From CAWCKS01 sp963796195 (GTDB lineage: Bacteria; Pseudomonadota; Alphaproteobacteria; Rhizobiales; Xanthobacteraceae), in NCBI GenBank assembly GCA_963796195.1, contig CAWCKS010000007.1, positions 1-64,000 on the forward strand: a DNA stretch of 64,000 nucleotides, in the 5' to 3' direction. A program made the translations under genes and the position numbers. The number at the start of each line of letters is the position of its first letter. Position 1 is the stretch's first letter. Positions 25,259-34,549 of the stretch are shown here, piece after piece. A model generated the notes under the pieces. It saw only the letters and a list, made by a program, of their open reading frames with translations, searched no databases and was not told where the DNA came from.

Positions 25259-26440
25259 ATGGCCGACGCAACAACGCCAGCAAAATCCGTCGCGATCGGC
25301 GAGGTCACGAAATATTTCCTGCGGCTCGGGCTGCTCGGCTTCGGTGGCCCGGTCGCGCTGGTCGGCCAGATGGAGCGCGAGCTGGTGGCCGACCGGAAAT
25401 GGATGACGAAAGAAGAGATGCGCGAGGCCGTCGCGATCTGCCAGACCATGCCGGGCCCGCTTGCCATCCAGGTCGGGATCTACATCGCCTATCTGCGCGC
25501 CGGCTTCTGGGGCGCGTGGGCCGGCGGCTGGGCCTTCATCCTGCCGAACTTCGTCATCGTCGCGGCGCTCGGCGCGCTCTACGTCTATCTCGGCGATCTC
25601 AAGCCGGTGACCGCCATCTTCTATGGCGTCAGTCCGGCGGTGATCGCACTAATCCTGCACTCCTGCTACCGGCTCGCAAAACTCGGCATGGAGGATTGGC
25701 CGCAGTGGATCGTCGCCGGCGTCTGCCTCGTCATCACGGTGGTGCTGCAGGCCGAAGTCGCGCTGCTGTTCATCGGCGCCGGCATCGCCGGCATTCTCTA
25801 TTACGGCAACCTGTTCAAGAAGCCGCCGCCGGTCGCGCTGGGAGTCGCGGCCGTTCCGGTGTTGGCGCAGATCGTGCCGGTGGCATCAAGCTCGGGACTC
25901 GCCAAGCTTGGCCTGTTCTTCCTCAAGGCGGGCTCGCTCACCTTCGGCAGCGGTCTGGTGATCGTGCCGTTTCTCGAGCAGGGCCTCGTCAAGGAGTTCG
26001 GCTGGCTCGATGAGCGGCAATTCCTGATCGCGGTCGCGATCGGCATGATCAGCCCCGGCCCCGTCGTCATCACCGCAACATTCGTCGGCTACCTCGTCGC
26101 CGGCTTCTGGGGTTCGCTGGTCTCGACCGTCGGCATCTTCCTGCCCTCGTTCCTGTTCGTCCTGATCGTTGCGCCGCTGCTCGCGCGATACCGCGATAAT
26201 CCGAACGTGCAGGGCTTCGTCAAGGGCGCCTATGGCGCTGCGATCGGCACCATTCTCGGCGCCTGCATCCTGCTCGGACGGATCGCGATGGGCGACTGGC
26301 TGACCGCGCTGATCGGCATCGTGTCGCTTGCCGTGCTGTTCCGCTGGAAAGTCTCCAATCCCCTGCTGATTGCGGTCACCGCGGGAATCGGCCTGATCGC
26401 CTATCCCTTGCTGCAGCCGGGCTGGGTGATGGTGCACTGA
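25259..26440 (+). CDS. chrA: Chromate transporter ChrA
   Basis: 393 aa, intact. Inner-membrane CHR-superfamily protein with two homologous halves: LRLGLLGFGGPVALVGQMER and later FLKAGSLTFGSGLVIVPFLE. CQTMPGPLAIQVGIYIAYLR and IGMISPGPVVITATFVGYLV are the paired PGP motifs. It exports chromate (CrO4 2-) and gives Cr(VI) resistance. It follows a ChrB-domain gene and is separated from the next gene by a palindromic repeat. Length is normal for long-chain CHR proteins. Confidence 0.93.
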   Translation: MADATTPAKSVAIGEVTKYFLRLGLLGFGGPVALVGQMERELVADRKWMTKEEMREAVAICQTMPGPLAIQVGIYIAYLRAGFWGAWAGGWAFILPNFVIVAALGALYVYLGDLKPVTAIFYGVSPAVIALILHSCYRLAKLGMEDWPQWIVAGVCLVITVVLQAEVALLFIGAGIAGILYYGNLFKKPPPVALGVAAVPVLAQIVPVASSSGLAKLGLFFLKAGSLTFGSGLVIVPFLEQGLVKEFGWLDERQFLIAVAIGMISPGPVVITATFVGYLVAGFWGSLVSTVGIFLPSFLFVLIVAPLLARYRDNPNVQGFVKGAYGAAIGTILGACILLGRIAMGDWLTALIGIVSLAVLFRWKVSNPLLIAVTAGIGLIAYPLLQPGWVMVH

Positions 26441-26460
26441 CATCAATCCAACCCGCCATC

Positions 26461-26505
26461 GCATGTCCCGGAAAAGTGGATACCGGTTTTCCGGACAGGA
26501 CATGC
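26461..26505. repeat. 45-bp palindromic repeat between chrA and the phosphatase gene
   Basis: Outer arms GCATGTCC / GGACATGC and inner arms CGGAAAA / TTTTCCG form a nested hairpin around GTGGATACCGG. This matches my memory of a dispersed repeat (CATGTCC..GGAAAA..ACCGG..TTTTCC) in Bradyrhizobium/Rhodopseudomonas. It may act as a transcript-stabilising or terminating structure after chrA. Confidence 0.7.
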
Positions 26506-26527
26506 GCAACTTAAATGGAGGAGCGCA

Positions 26528-26932
26528 ATGAAAGCGCAGAAGGTCGCGTTTGTTTGCCTGCATGGTTCGGCCAAGAGTTTGATCGCCGCCGAACAGTTCA
26601 ACCGTCTTGCGGCAGCAAAGGGCTTGCCGTTCCGGGCAACCACATCCGGTCCCGAACCGGACGCCGAAGTCCCGTCCAATGTCGTGGCCGGCTTCAAGAC
26701 CCGCGCTGTCGACGTCAGCGGCTACAAGCCGATGCTGATCGCGGCGAACCAGCTTGGCGATGCCGATCTGATCGTGTCATTCGTTTGCGACGCCGGACGG
26801 CGCCTTGCACCGGGCAAGCCGGAGGTGCGATGGGACGACTGCCCGATGGTCGCCGACGACTTTGACGTCGCCTGGGGCTTCATCACCGGCCGGGTTGAAG
26901 AACTGCTCGCGAGGCTCGCAACATCTTCATGA
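26528..26932 (+). CDS. LMW-phosphatase/ArsC-like protein with an altered active loop
   Basis: 134 aa, intact, with a GGAGG ribosome site. The fold resembles low-molecular-weight protein-tyrosine phosphatases and ArsC: KVAFVCLHGSAKSLIAAEQF, then FRATTSGPEPDAE (the usual SAG-P motif), and DLIVSFVCDAG. The active loop keeps the Cys but reads C-LHGSAKS where ArsC has C-TxNSxRS, so Asn is replaced by Gly and Arg by Lys. Its C-terminal WDDCPMVADDFDVAW differs from the DPTKF-type acid loop. Arsenate reductase activity is doubtful. It lies between chrA and the CDF exporter gene. Confidence 0.72.
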   Translation: MKAQKVAFVCLHGSAKSLIAAEQFNRLAAAKGLPFRATTSGPEPDAEVPSNVVAGFKTRAVDVSGYKPMLIAANQLGDADLIVSFVCDAGRRLAPGKPEVRWDDCPMVADDFDVAWGFITGRVEELLARLATSS

Positions 26933-27071
26933 TGCCTCGACGCGTCGTCTGCGCGCGTCGAGGCGGCGCGGCTTTCGTCTCGACCCGCAGCAGCGTCGCC
27001 AAAATGTAATAGTATTCGCTTGCGCTTTCTCCCATATCTGCGGCGTCGCTCGAACGGAGTGTCACACCGCG

Positions 27072-28058
27072 ATGGGACATGCACCGCACAGCCATCATGA
27101 TCATGGCCACGATCATGCTCACGCGCACGATCATGGTCACGGCCACGGCCACGATCACGGACCCGGCGGACACCATCACGCGCCGGCAAGCTTTGGCACG
27201 GCGTTCGCGATCGGCATCGCCCTGAACACCGCGTTCGTCGTGGTGGAGGCGCTGTTTGGCTATGCCGGCAACTCGGTGGCGCTGATCGCCGACGCCGGCC
27301 ATAACCTGTCCGACGTGCTGGGCCTCGTCGTCGCCTGGCTCGCCGAGCTGCTTGTCGAAACGCGCGCCTTCGGCGCGGTTTACCTACGGGCTGCGCGGGT
27401 CATCGATCCTCGCAGCGTTGTTCAACGCCATCTTTCTCTTGGTCGTCGTCGGCGCGATTGGCTGGGAAGCGTTGCTTCGGCTGTTCAATCCGGAGCCCGT
27501 TGCAAGCACGACCGTCATCGTGGTGGCCGCCATCGGCATCGTCGTCAATGGCGTGACCGCCTGGCTGTTCGCATCGGGCCGCGACAGCGACCTCAACATT
27601 CGCGGCGCCTACCTGCATATGGCTTCCGACGCGCTGGTGTCGGCCGGCGTGGTTGCCGCCGGCATCGTGATCGCGGCAACGGGCTGGGTGTGGCTTGATC
27701 CGCTGACCAGCCTGGTCGTCAGCGCCCTCATTGTCGCGGGAACCTGGGGCCTGCTGCGCGACAGCGTGGCGATGTCGCTCGATGCGATGCCGCCGGGGAT
27801 CGATCCGGATGCCGTTCGGCGGTTCCTCGAAATGCGTCCGGGTGTCACGGAGATGCACGACCTGCACATCTGGTCGATGAGCACAAAGGAAATCGCGCTG
27901 ACCTGTCACCTGGTGATCCCCGGCGGACGCCCGGATGACGGCTTTCTGCGCGACCTCACGCACGATCTCAAACACGACTTCGGGATTGGGCACCCCACCG
28001 TGCAGATCGAGACTGATGCGGAAGTGACCTGCGCGCTGGCGCCGGCCACGTGGTCTGA
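27072..28058 (+). CDS. CDF-family metal cation exporter with a His-rich N-terminus (two frameshifts)
   Basis: About 328 aa when joined. The first 40 residues are a string of His-Asp/His-Gly/His-Ala repeats (HSHHDHGHDHAHAHDHGHGH), a likely Zn/Co/Ni-binding arm. Helices follow with the metal site GYAGNSVALIADAGHNLSDV (helix 2) and AYLHMASDALVSAGVV (helix 5), and a C-terminal dimerisation domain (MHDLHIWSMSTKEIALTCHL). Frame changes occur near 27365 and 28045; restoring the second gives the ending HVV and a stop at 28058. It exports divalent metals from the cytoplasm by proton exchange. Member of the metal-resistance block. Confidence 0.85.
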
Positions 28059-28104
28059 CGTTGCCGGGCGGCTACGTCAGCACGATTTTAGTCTTCCCGC
28101 AGCC

Positions 28105-28479
28105 TTACTGCTCCGTATTGCTGGCGCGACGCGGGCTTTTTGGCGCGGTTTTGCCGGGGGCTCGGCCGTGCGGCCCGAGCGAGGCAATGTAGGCCGCGAG
28201 GTCGGTCGCATCATCCCGGCTCAGCTGCATGTTCGGCATCTTGGGATGTGGATCGAGCAGAAAGAAGGCGAGCCGCAACTCGTTGAAGTCGGGCCTCTTG
28301 GCGACGGATGCGAAGGGCGGTGCGTCGGTCGTGGCGCTGTGCTGGTCAGGCCCGACGAGATGGCAATTGACGCACCAGCGCTCCGCGAGAGTCTTGCCAT
28401 GGTCGGGATCAGCGGCGAATGCCGACGCCGATCCAAACATCGCACCGATGATCAACGCGCCGAAAAGCCAAGATCGCAT
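28105..28479 (-). CDS. Periplasmic c-type cytochrome, class I
   Basis: 124 aa. ATG at 28479 with an AAGGAG ribosome site. Signal peptide (FGALIIGAMFGSASAFA), heme motif CVNCH at about residues 36-40 (ERWCVNCHLVGPDQH) and the distal Met ligand in PHPKMPNMQLS. Small monoheme cytochrome, probably an electron carrier; it resembles sox/oxidase-associated class I cytochromes. Its C-terminal tail is Lys/Arg-rich. It follows the flavoprotein gene in the same direction after 64 bases and is convergent with the CDF gene. Confidence 0.88.
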   Translation of the reverse strand: MRSWLFGALIIGAMFGSASAFAADPDHGKTLAERWCVNCHLVGPDQHSATTDAPPFASVAKRPDFNELRLAFFLLDPHPKMPNMQLSRDDATDLAAYIASLGPHGRAPGKTAPKSPRRASNTEQ

Positions 28480-28543
28480 GCCGCTCTCCTTCAAATTCAC
28501 AAGAATCCGCCAGCCCCAAGGGCTGTACAACCAAGCGCTCGCC

Positions 28544-29776
28544 TCAGCAACCCAGCCAATCGAGAGCGCCGCGCGCAGCAGTGGCCCCCGTGGCGAAACA
28601 TGCCTGGAGCAGATAGCCGCCAGTCGGCGCCTCCCAGTCCAGCATCTCGCCGGCAACGAACACGCCAGGCTTTCGGCGCAGCATGAAACGATCGTCAAGC
28701 TCCGCGAAGGCAACGCCGCCGGCGGTCGAGATCGCGCGCTCGACCGGCCGTACGCCAATGAGCTGTACCGGCACATCGTTGACGAGATCGGCCAGCGCGG
28801 CGCCCGACATCGCGGACAGTCGGGATCCCGCATTGATGGCGGCTTCATGGATCAGCCCGATCGCGACGGGCGGCAGGCCAAGGCTCTTGCGCAGAAATGT
28901 CGACAGCGACTGCTTTCCGCGCGATCGGTCCAATCGCTTTGTCAACGCGGCGGAATCGAGATCCGGCTTCAACGAAATCTTAAGCAGCGCGGACCTGTCG
29001 CGGATGATCGCCTCCCGCAATGGAGTGGACAGCACGTAAACAGCGCCGCCTTCGAGGCCGTCGCGCGTGACAACGGCTTCGCCGCGCACAGTGCGATCTT
29101 CGAAGCTGAGTGCGATGTTCTTCAGCGGCTGGCCTTCGAATTCGGAGCGAAAACGGTCCGACCATGCGACTTCGAAGCCAACATTGGCTGGCTTTAGCTG
29201 CGCGATCTCGATGCCCTGCTCGCGCAGCACGCTGACCCACGCGCCATCAGAGCCGAGCCGCGGCCAGCTCTTGCCGCCGAGCGCGAGCACCGTCGCATCC
29301 GGTTTGCTTGTGACGGGACCGGCGGGGCTGGCAAAGACAAGTTCGCCGGCCTCGTTCCAGCCGCGCCAGTGATGGCGCAAACGAAACGCGACGCCGCGCG
29401 CTTGAAGTGAGCGCAACCACGCGCGCAGCAAGGGCGAAGCCTTCAGCGCTTTCGGAAACACACGCCCGCTGGTGCCGACAAAGGTCGGCTGCCCGAGCGA
29501 TTCGCTGAAGTTGCGCAATGCGTCCGGCGGAAAGCGCCTGATCGCGGCTTCAAGATGCGGCCGCGCCTCACCATAGCGCGACAGGAAGAGAGCGAGATCT
29601 TCGCTGTGGGTGAGGTTCAAGCCGCCACGTCCGGCAAGCAAGAGCTTGCGGCCGACCGATGGCATGCGATCGTAGACCATGACAGCGGCGCCGCCGGCGG
29701 CGAGAACGTCCGCCGCCATCAGTCCCGCCGGTCCTGCGCCGACAACCGCAACCACTTTCTTCATTCTCAGCGACAA
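28544..29776 (-). CDS. FAD-dependent oxidoreductase, HI0933/BaiN-like (TIGR03862-type)
   Basis: 410 aa, intact. The N-terminal dinucleotide-binding motif GAGPAGLMAADVLAAGG is at about residues 13-29. PSVGRKLLLAGRGGLNLTHS is the HI0933-family signature, and the C-terminal FAD-site motif is GVFVAGEMLDWEAPTGGYLL. The family includes flavoproteins of poorly known role, some acting on bile acids or aromatic rings. The substrate is unknown. The stop of kup lies 10 bases upstream, so the two may be cotranscribed. Confidence 0.87.
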   Translation of the reverse strand: MSLRMKKVVAVVGAGPAGLMAADVLAAGGAAVMVYDRMPSVGRKLLLAGRGGLNLTHSEDLALFLSRYGEARPHLEAAIRRFPPDALRNFSESLGQPTFVGTSGRVFPKALKASPLLRAWLRSLQARGVAFRLRHHWRGWNEAGELVFASPAGPVTSKPDATVLALGGKSWPRLGSDGAWVSVLREQGIEIAQLKPANVGFEVAWSDRFRSEFEGQPLKNIALSFEDRTVRGEAVVTRDGLEGGAVYVLSTPLREAIIRDRSALLKISLKPDLDSAALTKRLDRSRGKQSLSTFLRKSLGLPPVAIGLIHEAAINAGSRLSAMSGAALADLVNDVPVQLIGVRPVERAISTAGGVAFAELDDRFMLRRKPGVFVAGEMLDWEAPTGGYLLQACFATGATAARGALDWLGC

Positions 29777-29786
29777 GCCGCGGTCA

Positions 29787-31766
29787 CTATCTGACCCGGA
29801 CCGGCATGATCTCGGCCGATAGCTGCACCTGATCTCCGATATGATAGCCGTAGTAGGTGGGCCGCGACACCAGGCGCAGCAGCAGGAACAGGTGGAACCG
29901 CAGCCGCCTGAGCAGGCTCATGCGCCGCTCTGGCAGCAAGTTCTCGTGGGAGACGTGAACGATCCATTGATGCGGATGACTTGGCAGGTCGATCTCGCGG
30001 TGTCGAGCCATTTCCTCCAGGTAGCGTTCGACGTTCGGCTCCTCCATGAAACCGAAACGGAGCTGCACGCCAATGACGCTGCCCCGGTCGTTGTCCCGAT
30101 CGAACACGGTGACGTGATAACGGTCTTCGTGCACGTACGGGATCTTCGGGTGGATCACTTCCACCAAAATCAGGTTTCTTGGAAAGACGCCGTATCGCTG
30201 CCACAACAGCTCGACGAGAGTCGGCGCGGGGTCGCTGAGGTGGCGCACTTGTGTCGGCGCCAGGATGACCGCATTTCGTTCGAGGAAATTGACGCTCGAT
30301 TGGTGAAGTTTCACCACGTCGGCCATCGAAAGGGTTGAGCGGGCGGTGTAGGCCGCAAAAGTCGCCTTGCGGCCCCAGCGCCAGGTCGCCATGACAAGAA
30401 ACGTCAAGATGCCGATCGTGAGCGGTACAAAGCCGCCCTCGAGGAACTTGAGCGAGCTTGCGACAAGGAAGGCGCCGTTGACGAGCGCCAGCGGGCCCCA
30501 CACCAGCGCTGTCTGCGTTGCGTTCCAGTGCCAATAGCGCCGGGCAATATCGAACATGGCGATCGACGTGATCACCATGACGCCGGCGACGGCAAGCCCA
30601 TAAGCGGCGGCCAGCTCGGACGATGAGCCGAACACCACGACCAGGGCAACGCAACCGACGTAAAGTATCCAGTTGATGAAGGGGACATAGATCTGTCCCG
30701 CGTGGGCCTGGTGGGTGTGGCGCGTGTTCAGCCGCGGGAAGAGCCCGAGCCCGATCGCCTGCGATGCGAGAGAGAAAGCACCCGATATCAGCGCCTGAGA
30801 GGCGACGATTGTTGCGAGCGTCGCGAGGATGACAAGCGGCAACAGCAGGGATTGCGGCGCGAGGTTGTAGAACAGCTTGCCGCCGGTCACCGGCGCGCCG
30901 CTGAGCAGGTAAGCGCCTTGGCCGAGGTAATTGAGGAGGAGCGCGGGGAAGACGACAGCAAACCAGCTGATCCGGATTGGTCGTGCGCCAAAATGCCCGA
31001 GGTCCGCATACATCGCCTCGCCGCCGGTGACGACGAGCATCATCGCGCTCAGCACAAGAAGCGCCCGCCACGGGCCGACGCGCAGCAGAAAGGCTATTCC
31101 ATATGAGGGATCAAACGCCGCCAGGATGCCCGGCTGATGTACGATCGCATCGAGACCGAGAGCCGCGATCGTGACGAACCAAACCAGCAACAGCGGTCCG
31201 AAAATCACGCCGATGCCCGATGTGCCCTTGAACTGAATGGCGAACAGCGCGGTCAGCAGCACCACCGTGATCGGCAACACGTAGGGGGCGAAGGCCGGGG
31301 TTGCGACTTCAAGCCCCTCCACCGCCGACAACACGCTGATCGCGGGAGTGATCATGCCGTCGCCAAACAACAGGCCTGCGCCCAGCATCAACAACCAGAG
31401 CACGACGCGCCTGCCCTCACCCCTAAACCGATGGAGAAGGCCATAGAGCGCAAACACGCCGCCCTCGCCGTCATTATCGGCACGCAGGACCAGAAGCGCA
31501 TATTTGATCGCGACGATGATCGTGATCGTCCAGATCGCGAGCGAGATGGCGCCAAGCGTATTGTCCCTGGACACGCCGACGGCGGCGGGCCCCAGGAAGA
31601 TCTGGTCGATCGCATAGAGCGGCGAGGTGCCGATATCCCCGAAAACCACGCCAAGAGCGCCGATGGCGAGCGCCGTATCGTTTCTGCGCGGCAAGTCGCG
31701 ATCACCTCGTTTACCAGTGGACCTACCGTCGATCGGCGCGCTCGCCACGGCCTTGATCAAAATCAA
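29787..31766 (-). CDS. kup: Low-affinity potassium transporter Kup
   Basis: 659 aa, intact. Inner-membrane K+/H+ symporter of the KUP/HAK family. Hallmark VVFGDIGTSPLYAI near residue 45, followed by about twelve hydrophobic helices (LWLLMLGAGLLFGDGMITPA, LLNYLGQGAYLLSGAPV) and a cytoplasmic C-terminal domain of about 170 residues. The start at 31766 gives a basic leader (GKRGDRDLPRRND) before the first helix; a later start is possible. It shares a direction with the flavoprotein gene. Confidence 0.93.
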   Translation of the reverse strand: MILIKAVASAPIDGRSTGKRGDRDLPRRNDTALAIGALGVVFGDIGTSPLYAIDQIFLGPAAVGVSRDNTLGAISLAIWTITIIVAIKYALLVLRADNDGEGGVFALYGLLHRFRGEGRRVVLWLLMLGAGLLFGDGMITPAISVLSAVEGLEVATPAFAPYVLPITVVLLTALFAIQFKGTSGIGVIFGPLLLVWFVTIAALGLDAIVHQPGILAAFDPSYGIAFLLRVGPWRALLVLSAMMLVVTGGEAMYADLGHFGARPIRISWFAVVFPALLLNYLGQGAYLLSGAPVTGGKLFYNLAPQSLLLPLVILATLATIVASQALISGAFSLASQAIGLGLFPRLNTRHTHQAHAGQIYVPFINWILYVGCVALVVVFGSSSELAAAYGLAVAGVMVITSIAMFDIARRYWHWNATQTALVWGPLALVNGAFLVASSLKFLEGGFVPLTIGILTFLVMATWRWGRKATFAAYTARSTLSMADVVKLHQSSVNFLERNAVILAPTQVRHLSDPAPTLVELLWQRYGVFPRNLILVEVIHPKIPYVHEDRYHVTVFDRDNDRGSVIGVQLRFGFMEEPNVERYLEEMARHREIDLPSHPHQWIVHVSHENLLPERRMSLLRRLRFHLFLLLRLVSRPTYYGYHIGDQVQLSAEIMPVRVR

Positions 31767-31827
31767 CAGGGCCGCGCGCGCATCAACCGCGACTGCTCAT
31801 TCTTCATCGGGGATGACCGAACGATCG

Positions 31828-32241
31828 TCACCCCGCGCCAACCGTGCAGTGCACCGGCCCGTTGTCGTGCATCAGCTGGTTGCCGCCCGTGTCAGTAAAG
31901 ATCTGTCCGTCATAGGTGCCGCTGGTCTTGTTGAGCTGGGCGGAGACCACAACGCGCAGGCGCGAAGGGTCGACCTCGTCGACGGCCACCAGGAAGAGGT
32001 TCCTGTCCCGGAAGCTGAACTGGGTCACCTTGGACGAATAGTCGAAGTCGATCTTCGGCAGCGATTTGCGATTTGCCGGGACGTCGATCGTCAGGCGCCC
32101 GTTCGCCAGAAACGGGCACGTGATCGTCTGGCGCCTCGGGCGAGGCGCGCTTGATGCGTCCGCAACGGCGAGGCCCACGATCAGGGCGATCGGCACGCAG
32201 CCGAGGAGGGGAAGCAGGCGACGACATCCCGGTTTCTGCAT
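31828..32241 (-). CDS. Secreted protein of unknown function
   Basis: 137 aa, intact. The hydrophobic signal (LLPLLGCVPIALIVGLAVADA) is followed by a mature domain with two cysteines (TITCPFLANGRLT, GPVHCTVGA) that could pair. The rest is a beta-rich pattern (VTQFSFRDRNLFLVAVDEVD, GQIFTDTGGNQLM). I do not recognise the family. It ends 62 bases upstream of kup on the same strand. Confidence 0.6.
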   Translation of the reverse strand: MQKPGCRRLLPLLGCVPIALIVGLAVADASSAPRPRRQTITCPFLANGRLTIDVPANRKSLPKIDFDYSSKVTQFSFRDRNLFLVAVDEVDPSRLRVVVSAQLNKTSGTYDGQIFTDTGGNQLMHDNGPVHCTVGAG

Positions 32242-32339
32242 GTTCTCCCGTATCCGATCGCGCTTGCTTGCGCTACTCTGAGCGAGAAATCCACCCTAAG
32301 GATTGCTCAAATTTTCCAGCAAAACGGACAAAGACCTCC

Positions 32340-33512
32340 ATGCCCATCGTCAATCGCGTTGCAGCCCTCTCCGATGAAATGGCGGCCTGGCGCCACGATT
32401 TCCACGAAAACCCCGAACTGCTCTACGAGGTGCACCGCACCGCCGGCATCGTCGCCGACAAGCTGCACGAATTCGGCTGCGATGAAGTGGTCACCGGCAT
32501 CGGGCGCACCGGCGTGGTCGGCGTGATCCGCGGCCGCAAGAGCACGTCGGGCAAGACGATCGGCTTGCGCGCCGACATGGATGCGCTGCCGATCACCGAG
32601 ACCTCGGGCGTGCCCTACGCGTCGAAAACGCCGGGCCTGATGCACGCCTGCGGCCATGACGGCCACACCGCGATGCTGCTCGGCGCCACAAAATATCTCG
32701 CCGAGACGCGCAACTTCGACGGCACGGCCGTGGTGATCTTTCAGCCCGCGGAGGAAGGTGGTGGCGGCGGCAAGGCGATGGTCGACGACGGCATGATGAC
32801 GCGCTGGGGCATCCAGGAGGTTTATGGCTTGCACAACATGCCGGGCATACCGGAAGGCCACTTCGCCACCGTGCCCGGGGCAATGCTCGCCTCATCCGAC
32901 ACCATTGAGATCAAGGTCCACGGCAAAGGCGGCCACGCCGGCGCCGGCCCGCACAAGGCGGTCGACAGCGTCCTGATCGGATCGCAGATCGTCAACGCGC
33001 TGCAGTCGATCGTCGCGCGCAATGTCGATCCGCTGAAATCGGCGGTCATTTCGATCACCATGTTCCAGGCCGGCACGGCGTTCAACATCATTCCCGAGAC
33101 CGCCGAGCTGAAAGGCACGGTGCGGACGCTCGACCCGGGCGTGCGCGACCTCGTCGAACGCCGCATCGGCGAAGTCGCCGACAGCATCGCCCGCGCCTAT
33201 GGCGGCTCGGCCGAGACGACCTACCGCCGGATGTATCCGGTGACGATAAATCACGAGCGGGAGACAGGGGTGGCGGCCGAGGTGGCGCGCGACGTCGTTG
33301 GCGCTGACCGCGTCAACGAGCGCATGGTGCCGATGATGGGCGCCGAAGATTTCTCCTTCATGCTGGAAGCGCGGCCCGGCGCGTTCGTGTTCCTCGGCAC
33401 GGGCCCCGGCAATGACTGCCATCACCCGGCTTACCGCTTCAACGACGCCATCCTCGGGCACGGCGCATCGTACTGGGTGCGGATGATCGAGAAGAACATG
33501 CCGGCGGGGTAG
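32340..33512 (+). CDS. M20-family amidohydrolase (hippurate hydrolase/aminoacylase type)
   Basis: 390 aa from the ATG at 32340, intact. Zinc-dependent amidohydrolase with RHDFHENPELLYEVHRTAGI at the N-terminus, the Asp motif GLRADMDALPITE, the metal site HACGHDGHTAMLLGA, the catalytic Glu in FQPAEEGGGGGK, and HGKGGHAGAGPHKAVDSV of the lid domain. MMGAEDFSFMLE and the late His in DCHHPAYRFND complete the metal site. It hydrolyses N-acyl amino acids or hippurate-like amides. Transcribed towards the convergent SDR gene. Confidence 0.92.
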   Translation: MPIVNRVAALSDEMAAWRHDFHENPELLYEVHRTAGIVADKLHEFGCDEVVTGIGRTGVVGVIRGRKSTSGKTIGLRADMDALPITETSGVPYASKTPGLMHACGHDGHTAMLLGATKYLAETRNFDGTAVVIFQPAEEGGGGGKAMVDDGMMTRWGIQEVYGLHNMPGIPEGHFATVPGAMLASSDTIEIKVHGKGGHAGAGPHKAVDSVLIGSQIVNALQSIVARNVDPLKSAVISITMFQAGTAFNIIPETAELKGTVRTLDPGVRDLVERRIGEVADSIARAYGGSAETTYRRMYPVTINHERETGVAAEVARDVVGADRVNERMVPMMGAEDFSFMLEARPGAFVFLGTGPGNDCHHPAYRFNDAILGHGASYWVRMIEKNMPAG

Positions 33513-33528
33513 GACATGCTCCGAGCTA

Positions 33529-34344
33529 CTAACTCATGTACCATCCGCCGTTCGGAGAGATGACCTGCCCGGTCATGAACTTGGCTTCGTCGCTGGCGAG
33601 GTAGACCGCGGCCCATGCGACATCGTCAGGCGTTCCAAGCTGACGCAGCGGCGTCTGCGCGACAATTCCGGCGTGCAACTGCTTGATTGGCGCAATGAAT
33701 TCGGTATCGATCCATCCGGGCGCGATCGCATTGACGCGGATGCCACGCGCAGCGACTTCGTGCGCCAAAGATCGCGTCATGCCGAGGATAGCGGCTTTCG
33801 CCGTCGCGTAGGGCACGCCGCCGCCCCTGCCGAACGTTCCGATGATGCTCGAGATGTTGATGATCGATCCCGCCATCGCGGGGTTCATGATCTTCAAGGC
33901 TTCGCGGCAGCAGAAGAATGTGCCGTCGACATGAACCGCTTGCATGCGCCGCCAGGCGTCGTCGGTGGTGGAGACTGTCACATCGACGAACGTGCTGATC
34001 TTGCCGGTCGTGGCCAATTCCTGCATTTGCTGGCCGCGCTTTGCGATGATCTCATCGAGCTCGCTCTGCACGATGCCACTGATGCCAGCGTTGTTTACGA
34101 GGATATCGAGGCGCGGTGACAGGTGCGAAACTTCGCGAAACATTGCCGCCACGGACGCGGGATCTGAAACATCGGCAGCAACCGCATGTCCGCCAATCTC
34201 GGCAGCCAGCTTTCGGGCGTCGTCAAGCCGGAGATCGTTGACGATGACGGTGGCGCCCTGCTCGGCAAAGCGCTGGGCCATCGCCGCACCAAGGCCTCTT
34301 GCGGCTCCGGTAACGAGCGCCGTTTTTCTCTCTAAACGCTTCAT
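33529..34344 (-). CDS. SDR-family oxidoreductase
   Basis: 271 aa from the ATG at 34344, intact. Classical short-chain dehydrogenase: cofactor loop TGAARGLG near residue 11, NNAG at the end of beta-4, catalytic Ser in IINISSIIG and the Tyr-Lys pair in VPYATAKAAIL, followed by IRVNAIAPGWIDTEF. An unusual insertion of about 25 residues follows the NNAG motif (DEIIAKRGQQMQELATTGKI). The loop Asp after beta-2 (NDLRLDD) favours NAD over NADP. Substrate unknown. Confidence 0.9.
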   Translation of the reverse strand: MKRLERKTALVTGAARGLGAAMAQRFAEQGATVIVNDLRLDDARKLAAEIGGHAVAADVSDPASVAAMFREVSHLSPRLDILVNNAGISGIVQSELDEIIAKRGQQMQELATTGKISTFVDVTVSTTDDAWRRMQAVHVDGTFFCCREALKIMNPAMAGSIINISSIIGTFGRGGGVPYATAKAAILGMTRSLAHEVAARGIRVNAIAPGWIDTEFIAPIKQLHAGIVAQTPLRQLGTPDDVAWAAVYLASDEAKFMTGQVISPNGGWYMS

Positions 34345-34549
34345 GTCGACATGCTCCAGCTGTACGCAAACGCGCCGTCGTCCTCGGCGCGGTTGCCGGT
34401 CGTTCAAGCCACCGCTGGGTATCGTCGGCTAGTGACTACAATGACGGGCGATCACGAGGCGAATAGCAAAATCGGTGCACCAGCTGACCTTTCCTTCGGC
34501 GCCGGTTCAAACTATTCAGGCGCCTGGAAGATCAGGATCGTAAAGTTTC

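Noticed and set aside
28059..28686. Continuation of the CDF frame beyond 28058 to 28686
   Set aside because: The added residues are the antisense of the cytochrome c and flavoprotein genes. The expected ending (HVV, stop) is present one base out of frame at 28047-28058.
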